Assembly: GCA_944990035.1 (NCBI GenBank)
Contig: CALYLX010000031.1
Location: 121,318 to 185,317 of the forward strand
Origin: Clitopilus passeckerianus
Lineage: Eukaryota; Basidiomycota; Agaricomycetes; Agaricales; Entolomataceae
Direction: 5' to 3'
Length of the DNA stretch: 64,000 bases
In this document: positions 22,733 through 34,685 of the stretch, piece by piece
Layout of the letters: each line of letters begins with the position of its first letter
Numbering within the stretch: position 1 is the stretch's first letter
Translations under genes and position numbers: made by a program
Notes under the pieces: model-generated
Databases searched by the model: none
The model's input: the letters and a program-made list of their open reading frames with translations, nothing else
Told to the model about the DNA's origin: nothing

Positions 22733-25168
22733 ATGCGGCATTCGCTCCTTATTTTCTTTGCCTTGGCTGCTACGACTCCATGTTGTCTGACAAAAGACCC
22801 AGCGTGGAATGGTCATGCTCCTCCTGGATCAAGGAAACCTTCACGTTTCACCCCATTCTATGTCCCGCCAGGAGCTAAAGCGTATCTGGATACCTCACCT
22901 TTCTTGCACTACACCGGACAATGGAGCAGCTCATACTCCTCTACCTCAGTCGGTCATACCTTACATTCCACTTTCCAAGAGAAAGCTTCTGTCTCGTTTA
23001 CCTTTATTGGTACCGGAATCGAATGGTTCGGAAACTGCGACAAACGCCATGGAAACGCTGTCATTTATCTAAACGGGAAGAAGAGAAAGACCGTCAATAC
23101 ATTTTGTAACCGCATGAAAACGCTCAGAGGTCAGCGGCTTTTCTGGGATTTTAGCCTTCCCTACAAAAAGCATACGATCAAGATCGTCAATACTGGGAGG
23201 AAGCGTGGAACCAAAAAGGGGACGATGATCGACATCGATGCACTTGTTGTCACACGAGGCAACAATCTCAATCTTTCCGCTAGAAAGCAACGATCGCTTG
23301 ACCGTCGACCAGGCTCTAATCCATCTCAGAAACCCTCTCCCTTACTGGCAATACGAGATGAACAATGGGATATTATCGAAAAAGGGACAACTGGAGTCAA
23401 CGCTATGCAGCTGGCGATCATCTCGGATACTCATGCTCTCATCGTTGATAAGGTGGAGCATAACCCTCTGACGGTCAACGGACATCCCGCTTGGGCAGCG
23501 CTCTACAACCTCAACACACACGCAGTCAAGCCTCTGGCCATCCAGTCGAACTCTTTCTGTGCAGGCGGTACTTTCTTATCGAATGGATCGCTCATCAATG
23601 TCGGGGGAAACCCCGTTGTGGAAGATCGTACCTCTGCCGCGGATTTTGGTGACTTGGATGGGCTTCAGGCAATCAGGCTGATGCACCCCTGTGACGAGGA
23701 CTCGGAGGACTGTGAAATTTATGAAGATCATGATCGAATCCGAATGGCAAGCCCTCGGTGGTACAACACTGTGCTTCGACTCGACGACGGGAGCGCTATG
23801 ATAATAGGCGGATCGAAGAAAGGCGGTTGGATAAACAATGCTACCGTCAACAATCCAACAGTTGAATACTTTCCACCGAAGTCGCTCCTAGGATCCAACG
23901 GCTTGCCCATTCCACTTCAATTCCTCGCCGACACCCTGAACTCTAATCTTTTCCCAATCTCGTTCTTGCTCCCCGATGGTACTGTGTTTATGGCTGCCAA
24001 TCAAGATGCGATGATATATGATTGGAGGAATGGTAGAGAACGCCGACTACCTCGCATTCCCAACGACGTTCGTGTCACTTATCCCATGGCTGGAACCGGC
24101 CTCCTCCTCCCAATGACTCCATCGTCAGGTTACAAACCAGAGATCCTTCTATGCGGGGGTTCGACCATAGACGATACAAAACCTAGTTGGGATATCTCCT
24201 CCAAGGATCCAGCCTCTTCGCAATGTTCTCGTATGCTTCTGACCGAAGAGGGCATTTCAGCTGGCTGGGAGGTCGAGCAGATGCCCCACACTAGGACGAT
24301 GGCCGATGCCGTTCTTCTACCTACCGGGAAGATTCTCATTGTCAACGGCGCAGGATCTGGCATCTCCGGCTATGGTAATGTTCGGGACCAAGTCGGGGTG
24401 TCGAACGCAGATAATCCTGTCTTCACACCCGTTCTGTATGATCCACAAGCTCCGGCAGGCCAGAGGTTCTCCTCGAACGGGATGCCCACGACGCATATAC
24501 CCAGGCTTTACCACAGTTCTGCAACTCTGACCCCGAACGGAGACGTGATGGTGGCAGGAAGCAATCCAAACCTTGACAGGAGTGAAGTCATGTATGGGAC
24601 AGAGTATCGGGCGGAGTGGATTCGTCCCCCATACATGGCTGTTGATCGACCTGAAATCGTAGATTATGAGAGGACTGTTAGATATGGCGAGGAGGCGACG
24701 GTACAGATCAAATTTGCCCAGGAGATTGATGAGAACCGTGTTCAAGGTGTGTTGTCAAAAGCCTAGGAAGAGCACGAAGCTGATCTCTGCTCTGAATAGT
24801 TGTCCTTATGGATCTCGGATTCTCAACCCACGCTGTGCATGCGAACTCTCGCCTCGTCTACCTGGACTGCACCTTGTCCAGAAACAGTTTAACGATTAGT
24901 GGGCCCCCGAGCAAAGGTATATATCCGCCCGGCCCAGGATGGTTGTACGTCCTCGTCAACGATATCCCGAGCAAAGGCGTAAAGGTCATGGTCGGCGATG
25001 GAGCAGGACCACCAGTTGACGATGAAGCTTTGAGAAAGTACGTCCTAGTCCGGCTATTGTCCAGCTTGATATAACCCTTATTGACTCCCGGCATATAGTC
25101 TTCTATCACAAACGTCTGTTGATCAGTACGAAAAATCTAAAGGGGACGACGTGGACTCTTCAGAATGA
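22733..25168 (+). CDS. Glyoxal oxidase-type copper radical oxidase (AA5_1) with extra N-terminal domain
   Basis: Secreted enzyme predicted to oxidise small aldehydes to acids, releasing H2O2 that can feed ligninolytic peroxidases. The first exon encodes a signal peptide (MRHSLLIFFALAATTPCCL). An extra domain of about 150 residues follows (YTGQWSSSYSS, VSFTFIGTGIEWFGNC, GNAVIYLNGKK, HTIKIVNTG, MIDIDALVV), which reads like a galactose-binding-type beta-sandwich. The oxidase domain begins near QWDIIEKGTTGVNAMQ. The radical-copper residues are recognisable: SFCAGG (Cys), SPRWYNT (cross-linked Tyr), PRLYHSSA (Tyr and His) and FSTHAVHANSR (His). Introns are near 24747-24799 and 25037-25100; the short last exon ends VDSSE and stop at 25166-25168. 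The product is about 780 residues, larger than the 550-560 of classic glyoxal oxidase because of the N-terminal domain. Confidence 0.9.
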
Positions 25169-25445
25169 TTACATAGTTTTGGTCCTCATTTTATGCTAGC
25201 TTTGAACAATTAATTACTGTCTACATGTTAATCTTATCTCTAGTAATTCTATCTGTCTAGTTACGTATATGCGAAACCCAATTCCCGCGATCCATCACAT
25301 TTTGCCTGCTCACCTCTTCATTTGGACGTCTTACTTTGAGCTCGTTACTGGAATAGGGGGAAATAGCGACACTGTTTTGCCTGGACAATATCCTTTGAGC
25401 TGTCGCCCGTACTCCTAAAGGCTGACACTTTGGTATCCGAACATC

Positions 25446-25909
25446 ATGTCCCAACACTCGACAGATTGGTCCATAGATATTTCCGGTCCGTCCTCGTTTG
25501 TGAATAATGTCAGCTCGCCAACGGGGACTTTTGCAACGATGGGTGCATTCGGTAGCCCTTCCGTCTTCGAAGTTGGAGATGGCTCAAACTACTCGAACTC
25601 TGCTGAAATTGTGGGTCTCGTCGAGTTTTCTTCCTCCCAATGTGTGCTAATTCTGTCCAGACTGAATCCAGAGCAATAAGGCAGTTCAGGTTGAAAGAGC
25701 AAGAACTTCGCCGACTGCAACCGGTCAGCTCTACATCCACATCGGTAGGGATCGTCAGGAAGTATAGGACACAAGATGTGCTCAGCTTAAGGGCCCAAAT
25801 TATCCAGCGCGCTATGGAAGAGGACATCGACGACGACAAGCAATTCCTATTCATGATGGAACTCAGTTTATCTTTGAGACAGAAGCGAGAAACAAATATA
25901 ACGTAGGTT
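25446..25909 (+). CDS. Small hypothetical protein, two exons
   Basis: The ATG at 25446 begins MSQHSTDWSIDISGPSSF, Ser/Gly-rich. An intron from GTGGGT at about 25612 to TGTCCAG before 25662 joins NSAEI to TESRAIRQFRLKEQELRRL. The C-terminus is charged and probably helical (IIQRAMEEDIDDDKQF) and ends ETNIT. About 135 residues; family not recognised. Both exons share good fungal splice signals, which is the main support. Confidence 0.5.
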
Positions 25910-26076
25910 GAACCGTCTTCCTTCACGCGTCGGGGCACACAAAGAAATCTCTATCTAGCTCACCAAAAATGATTTGAAAACCCTCCACTCTTACACTGTC
26001 GGCGTTGATAAGGCAGAAAAAAGCGCAAGATTTTATGCAGAGAGCGATATCGGAGTAAGTTTAATCTGTTCATCAA
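25910..26076. other. Intergenic, left of the MITE
   Basis: Nothing recognised. Confidence 0.4.
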
Positions 26077-26078
26077 TA

Positions 26079-26257
26079 GGGTCTTTCAAAGTTGAAAAGT
26101 TTCGTCCCATTAATGGGTATTCCGCTACCTCTCTTATTCGTCCCTTGCTTTAAACAGAGAGTTTGGCATGTATACTTTTCACCATTCTCAGTTTCAGACC
26201 GAACAAGGGTCGGGAATGGTGATTAATGGAACCAAACTTTTCAACTTTTCAACCCCC
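26079..26257. mobile_element. MITE-like foldback element with TA target duplication
   Basis: The element begins GGGTCTTTCAAAGTTGAAAA and ends with the reverse complement GTTGAAAAGTTGAAAAGTTTGG-type sequence and CCC. The two ends form an inverted repeat of about 36 bp with a handful of mismatches; weaker self-complementarity continues inward. The element is 179 bp, carries no open frame, and is flanked by TA at 26077-26078 and 26258-26259, the target-site signature of the Tc1/mariner group. A non-autonomous mariner-derived element is the natural reading. Confidence 0.75.
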
Positions 26258-26259
26258 TA

Positions 26260-27033
26260 ATGTAGTGGCACTGATCTTGATGCTATTTCCACAGAATCTC
26301 ATCCGCTCCTGCCAGCATGATAATGCAGTCTGTGTCGGCACCCTGCCTCATGGATCTAAGCAGCTTGAAGGCTTCCACATAGATACGGGGTAAACTAAAG
26401 ATTTTTTTTTTACCTGAATTTCTAAGCGCCAATGAAATAAAGTGTTGTATCTTTGATCTGCACCACAGCAGTTTGTCACCAATGCTTGGCAGGTTAAAGG
26501 CTGGTCCTAATAATATGAAAGTTAGGTCTTGAAGGAGATCACTATCGAGCAGTGTGTTGGTGATACAGCTCCATCTGATTGCATCTAGATTCCATTTTAT
26601 TCTGATTTATGTTTCTCGATATCCCCCATGCTGGCAGCCAACAGAGCGAGTCCCCTCCACTGAAAGCTACCTTTGATATCGCACTTTTCGTACGTTTAGA
26701 CAACTCTCACATATGCATGGGACCCCAATCAGCTGAACTTTGGAGGCGATTGATTCCAATGCCGGATTCAAGAAAGCACTTGTAAGGTGGTCCCGAGATC
26801 ACCAGCCGACAATTTCTAGCTCATACCTCCACTCCACTGTCCGTATCGCCTGCACGCTGCCGTCTGGGCCGTGTCCTTCTATCAAAGGTGCCATCACCAA
26901 CTATATTGCTTTGCTAGTTAAGTATAGCGGATCTCTCGTACTTCGTGGCCCAACACATTTTTAGGGTTGCTTTCCAGAGACGCGTCAGGCCAGGTCAGAG
27001 CTACCTAGTATCACTGTCATGTAGAAAAAAAAT
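26260..27033. other. Intergenic, A/T-rich, with a Pol III terminator at its right end
   Basis: No gene supported; the frame at 26740-26964 lacks an ATG context or family features. An A-run at about 27026-27032 reads as a T-run on the minus strand just after the tRNA and is its probable RNA polymerase III terminator. Confidence 0.45.
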
Positions 27034-27116
27034 TGGACACACCCGGAATTGAACCGGGCACCCCCCGCAAGCAAACTATGCTAAGCGGATGTGATAACCA
27101 ACTACACCATGTGCCC
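27034..27116 (-). tRNA. tRNA-Ala (AGC) with a 9-nt intron
   Basis: The minus-strand sequence folds as a complete cloverleaf. The acceptor is GGGCACA paired with TGTGTCC, and the third pair is G:U, the alanine identity element. A D-arm of the GTGTAGTTGGTTATCAC type follows. The anticodon stem is TCCGC/GCGGG and the T-arm is CCCGG-TTCAATT-CCGGG. The anticodon loop reads TTAGCA with anticodon AGC, then nine extra bases (TAGTTTGCT) at the canonical intron position after nucleotide 37. The discriminator base is A. A run of T follows immediately downstream. Confidence 0.93.
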
Positions 27117-28077
27117 TCCCTACAACGGGTACCAAGCCATCTGCTGACTTATGTACGGAAGAACAAGCGCGTCAGCGATATGGCTTCTTGCTGAGCCATT
27201 AGATAAGTTCCTATTGGCGTCAAAGTTTAATTTTAGGCCATCTCCGTCAAGCTCAGCTCCTCTCCCAATATATTAGTGTATCTCGCCGTTTCTTTGAGAG
27301 TCAGCTCACCTTGTATTCGGATCAAATTCAGATGTGGCTGCGGATTGCAGGTGGCATTATATGACAAGACCGACTCCTCGCAAAGAGTTAGCCTCTCCTC
27401 AGAGCTTGCAAAATACTAACCAGAAACCACCTCATCAAAATCGAACTTGTCTGATAGGCCTTGGCAGGCATGGAAGATCTTCCTTCATTCCTGTATTGCA
27501 TTCCCCGTGCAGTCGGACGAAGGCCGGAGATGATGAGGCTCGTAAAAGCCCTGGGCAAGCAGCTCCAACAATGGAGATATGCATGGATGATGGCGTAGAG
27601 GCATCACCTAGGACAAAGCATCCGCGCTGCGTCTGTCCTGACCTGTCGGGTAGCCACGCCTGAGCGTTGAATCGGGTCGTCAGTGGGGTGCCCCTCCATA
27701 CATCCGATATGCAAAGCATGTGTAGTCATTGAAGTGAACATACACGGGGTTCGGCATTCTCTTGATTGTTGGAAGAAGACCAGTGTTCTCAATTAAGCGG
27801 CGTAGAGATTGGTAGGAGAGCATCATCTCGGCTCAAGGATCGCCATGTAATACGAAGGAAGATCCGCCGAATTGAGTAGCAACTTCAAAGTCCTCAGTGC
27901 ACCATGACATTGGGTTCCGAGAAGGAGCTGATAAAACCCATTGGTATGTTTTTCTTCTTTCTCTCAAGTGGAAGAGCCCATTACACCTGAAGGTAGCCAA
28001 GCCTTCTGCATTGGTGAGGGAAACGTAAGAAGGTGGATGAATTGGTATGATAAAACAACCCTTTCCACATGTAATGT
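27117..28077. other. Intergenic between tRNA-Ala and guanine deaminase 2
   Basis: Open frames on both strands at about 27330-27790 overlap each other antisense and show no domain or splice logic. Nothing supported. Confidence 0.4.
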
Positions 28078-29874
28078 CTAATTCAGCTCAGCCAAAACTC
28101 CTTTCCACGATGTACCACCGATCCACCTGCCTTGCACATAAACTCTGTTGATGTTCCTATCATCGCCGCAGAATAAGAATCTCTCCAGTAGCCCATCCAG
28201 ATCCTCGGTCGTAGATCCAGAAACACTTGGTGAAGACGACTCAAGGTCCCAGAAATTAGGTCCAAGATTGCCACTATGTGTAGAGACTAGAAGCGCGTCA
28301 AACGCTTTGCCTTCCGCAAACGAACCGACATGCTTATCCAGGCAGCATACCTCAGCACCGCCAAGGGTGGCTAAGTAAAGTAGGGTTGCGACAGGAAGTT
28401 GTTTGTCTGCAAACCCTGGGGTAATTGGATTTGTTGGTGATCCTGAAGCACAGGCAACTACTTTGGATGCAATACTGGCATTCTGGACCGCGTTGAGAAT
28501 CGAGGGAGAGAAACCGCCAGAGACATCAGTCCCCAAGCCCACCTGGTAGATGCAGAGAAATGTATATAAGCAATGATAATGATGAAACGGGATGAATCAT
28601 CACCTTCAGTCCTCTATCAAGATACTTTCCGATCGGCGCCACACCACTGCGTAAGTTGAAATTACTTGTTGGGCAGTGACTGATGCCAGCCTGCCGTTGT
28701 TTAATCAACTCTAATTCGTCGTCGCTCAGATGTACACCGTGTGCCAAAATGGTGTTATTCCGTAGAAGACCAAAAGTGTCGTAAACATCAGCATAGCTGC
28801 TGGAGTCAGGGAATAGATGCTGTACGAAGGCCACTTCCGCCTTATTCTCGGATATATGTGTCTGAATTGCAAGGGATTTATCTGAAGCAGCGAGCTCGCC
28901 AAGGGAAATGAGAAGAGGGTTCGTGCAAGAGATAGCAAAGCGAGGTGTAAGAATGGGTTGGACAAGGGCCGGATCGGGGCAAGCGTGATGAGTATGGGGG
29001 TGGGTTGGTGTGAGGGAGCGAATGTGGGAGATGAGGTCTTTGGTAGCAGAGATTGAGGCTTCAGGGGAGGGTTCGATGTAGCTTGGCGGGCACTCTCTGT
29101 CCATGTTGCATTTCTGAGGACACTGATGAGACAAGAGGATCAAGAAAGAAGGCGATGGCTTACACCAATGAACGCACGCTGGCCTGGATGGGATATCAAT
29201 AAAGTGCGTATTGGAAGTCAAGGATTCACTTGCCAGCAGCATTGACCAAGTCCGCCAGGATCTTAGTCGGCTCTAGGTGGAGGGTAGCATAGTAACAACA
29301 CGTGGTGGTCTAGTTCCGTGGCGTACAGCGAGGACTCAGAAGGACATGCAGGCAGTCGACTCACCCCACAATTGACTGCGCGCCTTATGACAGACTTGTA
29401 CGCCCGCCGTGCAAACTCCAAATCTGCGAATTTGGCCTCCATGGGAAAGGTAACATTGTTCAGCCAGTCGAGTAGCTCATACTGCTGTCCACTGTGGACA
29501 TCCGATGTTGAATTACAAACTTGGATCACCATGCGCAAACATACCTTCCAAGATTGGGAAATTGGGGTGCATGCTAGGAGCGTTTTCAGTTGTATGCTAA
29601 CAGAGATACACACCAAAGGACTCACAGTGTGGGTATCAATAAATCCGGGCAGGAGGAACTCGCCAGCACGCAAGACGGTGATGTCTACGTCAACACAGCC
29701 CTTCGATGTGAGAACAGCTTGCAGGGTATGTTCCGGAACGTCTTCCACCAACCAGTCAATGGTTCCGGTAGGTCCGACTGCAAGCAAACACCGTGAAAGA
29801 GCCTTGTATGAGCTCGAAGTCTGTGGGTTGATGATGGGGCCGTAGAAGATAGTCAGTGCTTGGTTCAGAGTCAT
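28078..29874 (-). CDS. Guanine deaminase 2
   Basis: Paralogue of the enzyme at 1880-3735, on the opposite strand. It starts MTLNQALTIFYGPIINPQTS. The zinc site PGFIDTHTHAPQFPNLG is assembled across the first intron. Further motifs are WLNNVTFPMEAKFAD and KSVIRRAVNCG, then QPILTPRFAISCTNPLL, IQTHISENKAEVAFVQ, LAHGVHLSDDELELI, SHCPTSNFNLRSGVAP and GLGTDVSGGFSPS. It ends WKGVLAELN. Exon structure parallels copy 1, with introns at equivalent places. It lacks the His-rich insert of copy 1, having only a short THPHTHH segment there. All metal and catalytic motifs look intact, so both copies are probably functional. Confidence 0.92.
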
Positions 29875-32800
29875 GATACGGTTCTCGTATGTCGTAGGTT
29901 TGAGGGAAAGATTGCAGGAACAGAGCAGGAGGCTACCTGGCGTGTGCCTCGTTGAAAGCGAGCATGGTGTTCGGACTTGGGAAGATAAGATAAAGTCAAG
30001 CCGCTTCCAGTGTTGATAACGACGTCCTCACAGGGGTTGCCCAGCCACCACCACGCAATCTGGATTCGCATTCTTCACATCGTTCTATATTGCGGGCGGA
30101 TGAGCAGACCAACGACTCCAATCACGTTTAGTAACCGCCAACTACGGGGCGGCTTGTGATTCTCAAAGCGAGATGAAGATTTCCTTCTGACCAGGAACTG
30201 GACAATTCTGCCTCTTCTGCCTCATCCCGAAAATTGGTAGTCGTCGAACTGCGATCGTGAAGAGGAGCTCCATTCCATGGCATTTTTCATCTGCCACAAG
30301 CAACGTGCTTTTCATCTCCTTTGTATCTTCACGACCATATATGTAGAGCTTGCCCGTTTCCATTTTTAATGTGAAGGTATACTTGCTCGTTGTTGTGGGT
30401 CTCAATTGACTTTCTTGTTCTTCCTTCCTTCATCTACTGTAGTCGGAAACCCGTCGGATCTACGTTTCTTCACCTTCCTTCCTTTCTGCTGTCGAAACCG
30501 TAACAGTTGCCTGTTTCATGCAACTCTCTGTATTGATTAGGATGCCTTCTACCGGGGCAGTCACCCTGTATCCACCTTCTGCTTGGCCCCATTGACCTTG
30601 GGTAACTTCGAACAACGCACTTGCTCGTACTTCTGTAGCAAAGTTGGGCCGCAGCAGGAACTTGCTATCCCCCGTACGTTTGCCTCGTGGGCAGGTTAAT
30701 GAACGGAATATCACCGACCTCTTTTCTAGTGGCGTATCAAGCCACGGTGATTCTGAAGTTTTCTTGCGACATGGAAGAATCACTATCACTTGCAAAAGTG
30801 TATGTCCTAACGGAGACCTGAGTGAGCCAGTAGCGAAGGACAGCAATCCCTGGGGGTGTCTTCATGCTCGTTCAGATGTTCTATAACTCCAAGGGCGAGA
30901 AGGACATTCCTTTCGCATGGGAACATTGATAGCATCCACGGAAGATCAGGTAGGTGTTGCAAGCTTCCTTCAGTCGCCAGCGCTATCTCTTGCATTCTTG
31001 CTGTCACATCTGCCTATCGGGCCTGCGTCGGTAGATGGTGTTGGACATTTACATGTGATGCGGCGGGTGCTGTGAGTTATGGATCCACTGTTATCCGCGA
31101 CTTCGGACAAGGGGGAAACGAGCGATTGTCTTGGGGACGTCTATGTATTGTAGCCCCTCATCGTTTCGTGTGGCTCCGCTGATTGAATTCTCATATTCTC
31201 ATGCCCCACCGTCGAGAGAAGCTACCATGCGAACTGACATCAGCGAATCTGCAGCTTTTTCCGGCCCCTAAGCCACTCTGTATCTACGCCATCGTATAAA
31301 GTGTATATTCTCAGGCAATGAGTACCAGCTGGAAATGTGACGATCGTAACCTCCCCTGTGTCTTCAATTGCTTATCTTTGTCCTGGTACCTTTGTATGGG
31401 TTGGCAGGTGAGACCTGATCAATACCAGCGCTTCGAGGCTACCCCGAGAATGTAAATTCAACTGTTCATCCGGCCCCTTCTGTCTTCTTCTCCACCAAAT
31501 TTGATTGAATAGCAAATCAGGTTTACCAGAATACGACCTCTGCTTCAGTATTCAAAACAGATACTGCCTCAATCAAGATGGACAAGGACACGCGTTAGCT
31601 CCCAGGTACAGTTTGAGGATTTCGCCGACAATCAGCAGCTCCTGTAAGCTATATTCCGTATGCAACAGCCCCCGTATCTGGGCAAGGGCTCCGTTGGCGT
31701 TTCTTTGAGTTCAGATCTGACTCCCAAGAACGCCGAGCCCGCTGTGCTGGATGGATACCATTACAAATTGACAAGGCCCCAGGTGGTCTTGTACTAGACG
31801 ATATACCACCGACGATTGGCCCCAGGAGGCTTCTAGCAACCAGATCTTGTACTTTTACAATTATTTAGAGGCTCCTCTTCCAACGCATTTTCATATCACT
31901 ATGGGCCGCCCTAGGGGGTTTTCTCTTGCTACACACTTCCTTCAGTATGAGTCGCCAGGGAGTAGATTCGGAAAGGATCAGAGCGCGAGATTGATTGCCG
32001 TTTAACGCGATCCTGCAGTCGCCACTCGTCCTTTTTCAATTCGAATTAGCGCTTTTTCACTTCGTCCGTTGTAGTGTAAGTAGTAGAAACATGTCGAAGT
32101 TGATGCTGCATGACTCCTCCAGAGCAGCTTGGAACTCTAAAGCTGCCTAATGGTTTCTACCGTCCGACTCGTCATGCACCAAGTACTGCTACGCGGATCA
32201 ATGACGAAAGAAATGAAGCATTAATACTACTGGGCTAACATTTGACATCGAGTTCTGATGCAGAGGTGGGAAACCAAGGCCCTCCTGACCGTTGGTTGAC
32301 CGTTCTAGCTGAAAAGCTCCCACTGGAACTTTCTGCGTGCCTACGCCATCGGAAACCGGCTGATCATCTGAGGTGGGGTGTGAGCAGACCTGTCAAGACT
32401 TTAGGGGCTTGCATCGACGGGATCTACACCACCTGGTCAGCTCAGTAAGTTCCTCTGAAGGCGTGCTATCCATGGAACCGAGGTTGAGCTCAATGCGGTC
32501 ACATTTGAGACGATCACAAATGATCACGGCAGGGACATGCGAGCACGAGGCTCGACGCGTCTCGAATATTAAAGGTTAATGTCGCGCATCAAATGAAAGG
32601 GTACATTGACGCGTCCTTTACGCGTCTTTACGTGTAATCAGGCCGGATTCAACTCATATAAGTGGTTCAGAGTATTATGATGAAGGGTCACGCTTGAAAG
32701 ACGCGTTTGAGTCTGGATCCATGAATCCAAGCACACCTCAGATGGTGCCATTGGTGGCTTGATCCGTGGAACTGCCATGAGGTCCAGCCGCGTCTGACAA

Positions 32801-33889
32801 GGGGAATGGGTAACCTTGAACGATGATCGTACCGAGCTGAATTCACTGGAATGGCTGTTAGCGGCAAGCGAGAAGAGGTGAAAGTGGGGCGGTGTGTGCT
32901 GCATTCTCGGGGAAGGAGTTCCAGAAGTTACGATCACCAGGCCCATATGAAAATGGGTGAGCGTGACAATCTCAGCGAATGCAAATCGAGGTAAAAATCG
33001 GAGACCCAGCAATGTCCCTTCACAAGATCGAGATAATCTTCATTGGTTTCAATGTCCATTAGAAATTGTGCATTACAAGAGGTTGGAGAACAAGCAAGCC
33101 AGTAACCATACGACCAATGACGTCCATTATATAACTTTGGAATCAGGAGCCGAGTGTGCGATGGGGGCGGTACGGCGATAGTGGCTGGCATTATCCTTTA
33201 CGAGGCAAGGATCTACCGTCCTAGCCTAGAACTGATCCTTTTAATTGGACAGCTTGTCTAAGTAAGGTCCCTTGCTAAATACTGAGTGTAACGCTACTTT
33301 ATAGGAGTTAATCAGGTTGTAAGGAGGAAAAGAACCTGCGAAGCGGCAATTTGGTATTGACGACATGGACCGGGGATTTAAAGAAGGCTTCTCTTGATGA
33401 GCCTCGTGTGAGAGTGAAAACATACGTGGAGAATTGTTGCACAGATGCTACTTGTGGATGAAGGTTGTCACCGATGTTATGAAGAGCGCCGAGTGTGGGC
33501 AAGAGATGCCAGATCAATTCTGGCCCTGCAAAATGATTGTAGCCGGGCGAGTCAAAAGTGCGAAATATGAGCTTGCTTGAGAAAGGCCGAGTCGAGAAGA
33601 CGAAGCCTAGCAGGCTTTACTCAATAATTCTATTGAAGATCTGCGGGACTGACTTGACAGTGAACAGAAATTATTAGCGTATGCTCGTAATTCGGTAGTA
33701 GTGCTCGTCGCAGAGTGCCTTGATTGTGATGATTCTACCGTCATTCGCGCCTTCTTGCCGTCCCTTCACTCGTCACATCTCAGAAAATATATAATTAACA
33801 ATTCCATTTTTTTTCTCAGACCCCTGTTCCTCCTCCCCTTCCCTCCCGGCACTGCGTTAGGCGGCTGCTCCCCTTCACCATCCTCAACG
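29875..33889. other. Gene-poor 4-kb region
   Basis: The largest gene desert in the window. Frames such as the minus-strand one at 30460-30846 (128 codons) and the one at 32638-33012 show no domain, splice logic or codon bias. Four copies of ACGCGT lie at 32555, 32609, 32620 and 32701. I see no long tandem repeat, transposase or RNA gene. It may hold non-coding transcripts or decayed sequence. Confidence 0.4.
32555..32706. promoter_or_regulatory. Cluster of four ACGCGT (MCB-type) motifs
   Basis: ACGCGT occurs at 32555-32560, 32609-32614, 32620-32625 and 32701-32706, four times in 152 bp. In yeasts this hexamer is the MBF binding site of G1/S genes. The nearest supported start codon is over 1 kb away (33890), so regulatory function is only a suggestion. 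Confidence 0.25.
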
Positions 33890-34685
33890 ATGCCCTCTCT
33901 TCGTAGAACGTACTCGACGCCGGTTGTGAGGTCATCACCTTACTCCTTGTCCAGCTCGGTCAACAGCAATGGCCTCGTCACCCGAGGCCATGGACGTAGG
34001 CGTTCTTCGGGCTCAGACGTGAACTCGAGGAGAGTACTGGCCGATATTGAGTGGTGGAAGGTCACCGAGGGTCAGCATGACTTTGACAGTCCGACAGCTG
34101 ACGCTGGCGAGGATGTGGAGGAGCGCACTCACGACGATGCCCTTGACCGGTTGATTAACCACGGGTTTGCCGTACAGGAAGTTCTGGTCCTCAATAATGC
34201 TATCACGTCTGTTAGTGGCGAGGGTGACGCTGAGGGACTGTTGACGAGGACGCTATCGTCCTTCATTGCGGAGGATAACGTAGAGGTATGCGCCCATACA
34301 GTTATTCACCAGACATCCTGTTGAGCGCGCATATACCCACTTCACTTCTCAGGCACCCACAAATGAGTTTGCAGCGCTATCAATCAGCCCACAATCTCCA
34401 ACACCTCGCTCACATTCGCGACAATCATCGGTGTCGTCCTCAGCTTCCTCAGAGGACACCACGTTCGATGGGTTGCGATTGTCTCTCCCCGACATAGAGT
34501 CAAGCCCTTCACGGAGATCTGTGCCTTCTCTGCATCGTTCACTCACTTGCGGAGACGCACCCTCCCTGTTCTCTCTGCGTACGCAGACAGTCAACGACTG
34601 TAGCACCCTTAAAACACACACAGCAAGTCTCTATGCGGACTTCAGTCTTTCACCTCTTTCGGCATCGCCTCTGCTCTGCAACTGA
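33890..34685 (+). CDS. Conserved hypothetical basidiomycete protein
   Basis: The ATG at 33890 opens MPSLRRTYSTPVVRSSPYSL, a basic Ser-rich N-terminus. A compact core follows: RRVLADIEWWKVTEGQ, then an acidic stretch and ALDRLINHGFAVQEVLVLNN. An intron (GTATGC at 34287 to TTCTCAG before 34353) joins EDNVE to APTNEFAALSI. The second exon is Ser/Pro-rich and ends SPLLCN at 34685. About 243 residues. From memory, similar WW-containing short proteins of unknown function occur in mushroom genomes, but I cannot name a domain. No signal peptide or membrane segment. Confidence 0.75.

Noticed and set aside
30460..30846. 128-codon minus-strand frame in the gene desert
   Set aside because: No recognisable motif, no splice context, and composition like the surrounding non-coding sequence.
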